Positions 62,292 to 64,000 of a stretch of 64,000 nt of DNA are shown here, one piece after another; within the stretch, counting starts at the first letter, position 1; each line of letters begins with the position of its first letter. A program made the translations under genes and the position numbers. The DNA comes from Deltaproteobacteria bacterium (lineage in GTDB: Bacteria > Desulfobacterota > DSM-4660 > Desulfatiglandales > HGW-15), in NCBI GenBank assembly GCA_016932235.1, contig JAFGDF010000355.1, positions 16,513 through 80,512 of the forward strand, read 5' to 3'. The notes under the pieces are model-generated. The model did not search any database, was not told the origin of the DNA, and saw nothing but the letters and a program-made list of their open reading frames with translations.

Positions 62292-63200
62292 ATGGGACGG
62301 CCCGCTAATCTGGGAAAAAGAGTCATGGCGCATAAGAAAACCGCGATTATTCCAAGGGCTGAACTATGGCTTGGTTCAGATATTTTCAGAGAATTTGGTT
62401 TGGAGGATGACATTGAATCGCATGTTAAGGTGAGGAAGACGCTAGGAATGGACCTGCTATTCGTGCCGGTTTCAAAGCAGGATCGAACGGCCCAAACACA
62501 GGGATATCGTTATTTTGGTCTTGAAGAATTAAAGAAAGCATTGGAAATCAGCGAGGTGCCGGTGGGTGTTGTTATTGATGGTCCTTTTCAGGGTCTCACG
62601 GAAAAGAAGGGATTAATGAATGTGTTCTCCGGATGGATCAAAAACCGGGATTCAATCGAGAAGGACTTAATGAGGGAAACGAACCGGTCAATCTCACTCA
62701 TTAGGGATTCCCTTGAGATCAAACCTCATATTGTTGTTATAGCCGATGATATCGCGTATGAAAAAGGTCCTTATCTAAACCATGAAGACATGGAAAGACT
62801 ATTCGAACCTTTTTATATCAGAGCGGTTGATCTTATTCACGCTTTCGGGGCCTACGCCTTATATCATTCATGCGGGAATCTCACAAAGATCATTCCTGAT
62901 ATTATATCATACGGTTTTGACGGGCTTGCCGCCTGTCAGGGCAATCCTATGGATATTCTGGCCATTAAAAAAGAATACGGTTCCAGGCTTACACTTCTCA
63001 CGGGTATTGACGCAGAGTTGCTCCAGGCTGAATTGATTGATGAAGAAATGAAAGAGCATTTTATAAAAAAAATAAGCCTTCTTGCTTCCAAAGGCGGATT
63101 TATCCTCGGTTCATCATGCGGGTTATACTCTAAGAAATTTTTAGACCAATTGTCAGTTCTGTATAAGATCTCAGAGAGAACTGATTTTAAATCTTTGTAG
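62292..63200 (+). CDS. URO-D superfamily protein with intact HxC motif (MtaA/CmuA-like)
   Basis: A 302-residue URO-D-fold protein. Unlike the two paralogues near 20 and 23 kb it keeps a zinc-type motif: YHSCGNLTKIIPDI (HxC) near residue 195 and GSSCGLYS near the C-terminus. This suits a corrinoid-dependent or other Zn-methyltransferase. AIIPRAELWLGSDIFREFG starts the fold; ATG at 62325 (MAHKKTA) could be the true start instead of 62292. Its stop codon is part of the hairpin repeat that follows. Confidence 0.75.
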   Translation: MGRPANLGKRVMAHKKTAIIPRAELWLGSDIFREFGLEDDIESHVKVRKTLGMDLLFVPVSKQDRTAQTQGYRYFGLEELKKALEISEVPVGVVIDGPFQGLTEKKGLMNVFSGWIKNRDSIEKDLMRETNRSISLIRDSLEIKPHIVVIADDIAYEKGPYLNHEDMERLFEPFYIRAVDLIHAFGAYALYHSCGNLTKIIPDIISYGFDGLAACQGNPMDILAIKKEYGSRLTLLTGIDAELLQAELIDEEMKEHFIKKISLLASKGGFILGSSCGLYSKKFLDQLSVLYKISERTDFKSL

Positions 63201-63232
63201 CAGCCTGTCGGCCAAAGTTCGACAGGCTGCTA
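63198..63232. repeat. dispersed hairpin repeat, copy 3
   Basis: TAGCAGCCTGTCG (63198-63210) pairs perfectly with CGACAGGCTGCTA (63220-63232). The left arm includes the stop codon of the URO-D gene. It lies between convergent genes and probably terminates both. Confidence 0.7.
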
Positions 63233-63242
63233 GGTAATTTTA

Positions 63243-64000
63243 TTATCTAAAAGTCGGATGATATACTTCTACAATAATAGAGAATGGTTGCTTTTCCTCC
63301 ACATTATTATCAATGCTGACACCGTTTACACCTTCGGTAATTGATATGATATTTCTCAAAGGAAAACTTTTCATGAGTTCGCTATCCATTATGAGTATGC
63401 TAAAAATGTCGTCGCCCACTTTAACGAGGTTGGCATCTTTGATTTCAGATGAGTTGTCATAGTTTATGCCGATAGTCTGCTCCTCGTATTTTTTGAGTAA
63501 CTCCTTGATTTTCGTCTTTGGTTTTAATACGTCTATTATATTATCCACCCTCTTTTGAAGCTCCTTTTTTTCCTCCTCCTTCTGTTTCCTCAGGGCCTCA
63601 GCCCTTGCTTCCTCTTCTTCTTGCTGTCTTCTGAGGGCCTCGGCCTTTGCTTCCTCTTCCTCTTGCTTTCTCACGGCCTCGGCCTTTGCTTCCTCTTCCT
63701 CTTGCTTTCTCACGGCCTCGGCCTTTGCTTCCTCTTCCTCTTGCTGCCTTCTGAGGGCCTTGGCCTTTGCTTCCTCTTCCTCTTGCTGCCTTCTGAGGGC
63801 CTCGGCCTTTGCTTCCTCTTCCTCTTGCTGCCTTCTGAGGGCCTTGGCCTTTGCTTCCTCTTCTTTCTGCTTTCTCATGGCCTCGGCCCTTGCTTCTTTC
63901 AGTTTCTGCTTTGTTAGAGCTTCAATCCTCGCTTCTTCCTCCTCTTTCTGCTTTCTCAATGTTTCGGCCTTTGCTTCCTCTTCTTCTTTCATTTTCAAAA
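63243..64000 (-). CDS. charged coiled-coil repeat protein, partial (runs off right edge)
   Basis: An open minus-strand frame from the window edge to the stop at 63243, at least 251 residues. The first about 150 residues are a Lys/Glu/Ala-rich coiled coil of 13-14-residue tandem units (EEEEAKAEALRRQQ and variants). The last about 100 residues form a small domain (IGINYDNSSEIKDANLVKVGDDIFSILIMDSELMKSFPLRNIISITEGVN) that I do not recognise. A TTG near 63998 is not taken as the real start, because the repeat is in progress at the edge. TolA-like or cytoskeletal linker roles are possible. Confidence 0.65.
   Translation of the reverse strand, partial: LKMKEEEEAKAETLRKQKEEEEARIEALTKQKLKEARAEAMRKQKEEEAKAKALRRQQEEEEAKAEALRRQQEEEEAKAKALRRQQEEEEAKAEAVRKQEEEEAKAEAVRKQEEEEAKAEALRRQQEEEEARAEALRKQKEEEKKELQKRVDNIIDVLKPKTKIKELLKKYEEQTIGINYDNSSEIKDANLVKVGDDIFSILIMDSELMKSFPLRNIISITEGVNGVSIDNNVEEKQPFSIIVEVYHPTFR
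63560..63990. repeat. tandem 39-42 bp coding repeat
   Basis: About ten imperfect direct repeats of TTTGCTTCCTCTTCCTCTTG-type units encode the coiled-coil repeat. The array is prone to slippage, so copy number may vary between strains or be mis-assembled. Confidence 0.75.

Noticed and set aside
63560..63990. CRISPR array
   Set aside because: The repeats are contiguous coding units in one open frame, without spacers.

Overview
The window looks like chromosomal DNA of a strictly anaerobic, probably sulfate-reducing or syntrophic, member of the Desulfobacterota (former Deltaproteobacteria). This is inferred from gene content: tungsten-type aldehyde:ferredoxin oxidoreductase, several URO-D-type proteins, an AprAB-like flavoprotein/ferredoxin pair, a pyrogallol-transhydroxylase-type Mo enzyme, a DctPQM TRAP transporter, DUF4911 next to miaB, and a candidate small selenoprotein with a bacterial SECIS hairpin. 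No rRNA, tRNA or CRISPR array was seen.

Region 1 (1-34.3 kb) is a catabolic island. It holds a CoA-transferase subunit (cut by the window edge), five crotonase-fold proteins, a TetR regulator, a double-hotdog dehydratase, an SDR dehydrogenase, two paralogous CocE/NonD-fold proteins that have lost their catalytic serine, a TRASH-type zinc protein with an AprAB-like pair, a LigI-like amidohydrolase, a class III CoA-transferase, a TRAP transporter, a zinc alcohol dehydrogenase, two URO-D-like proteins, an AOR, a WYL regulator, and two divergent pyrogallol-hydroxytransferase-like Mo subunits that share one FeS subunit. Four promoters (TetR gene, dehydratase, SDR, second URO-D gene) carry the same palindrome inside a 17-bp spacer, which suggests one TetR-controlled regulon. 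The most economical reading is uptake of an organic acid, CoA activation, reductive or hydrolytic ring or side-chain processing and hydroxyl rearrangement. The substrate cannot be named from sequence.

Region 2 (34.4-52.3 kb) is mostly housekeeping: Nudix hydrolase, MTA/SAH deaminase and purine nucleoside phosphorylase, lytic transglycosylase, PHP phosphoesterase, a split APH/P-loop kinase pair, NAD kinase, DUF4911, MiaB, a REC-GGDEF protein, a 29-residue COX24-like protein, NifU-like protein, SPL-like radical SAM protein, ParB-like protein, RfbD, FmdB zinc ribbon, the candidate selenoprotein, a divergent enolase and Tex.

Region 3 (52.6-60.2 kb) is an envelope operon: TPR/outer-membrane barrel, FecR protein, large lipoprotein, LptC-like protein, GspN and GspC. 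It stops where a type II secretion operon would normally continue, and is followed by a decayed IS256/IS4 chimera (60.3-62.2 kb). Region 4 holds a third URO-D protein with an intact HxC motif and the C-terminal part of a charged coiled-coil repeat protein running off the right edge. A 29-bp hairpin repeat recurs at gene ends, and a second, longer repeat with a conserved mini-ORF occurs near 20.8 and 27.2 kb.
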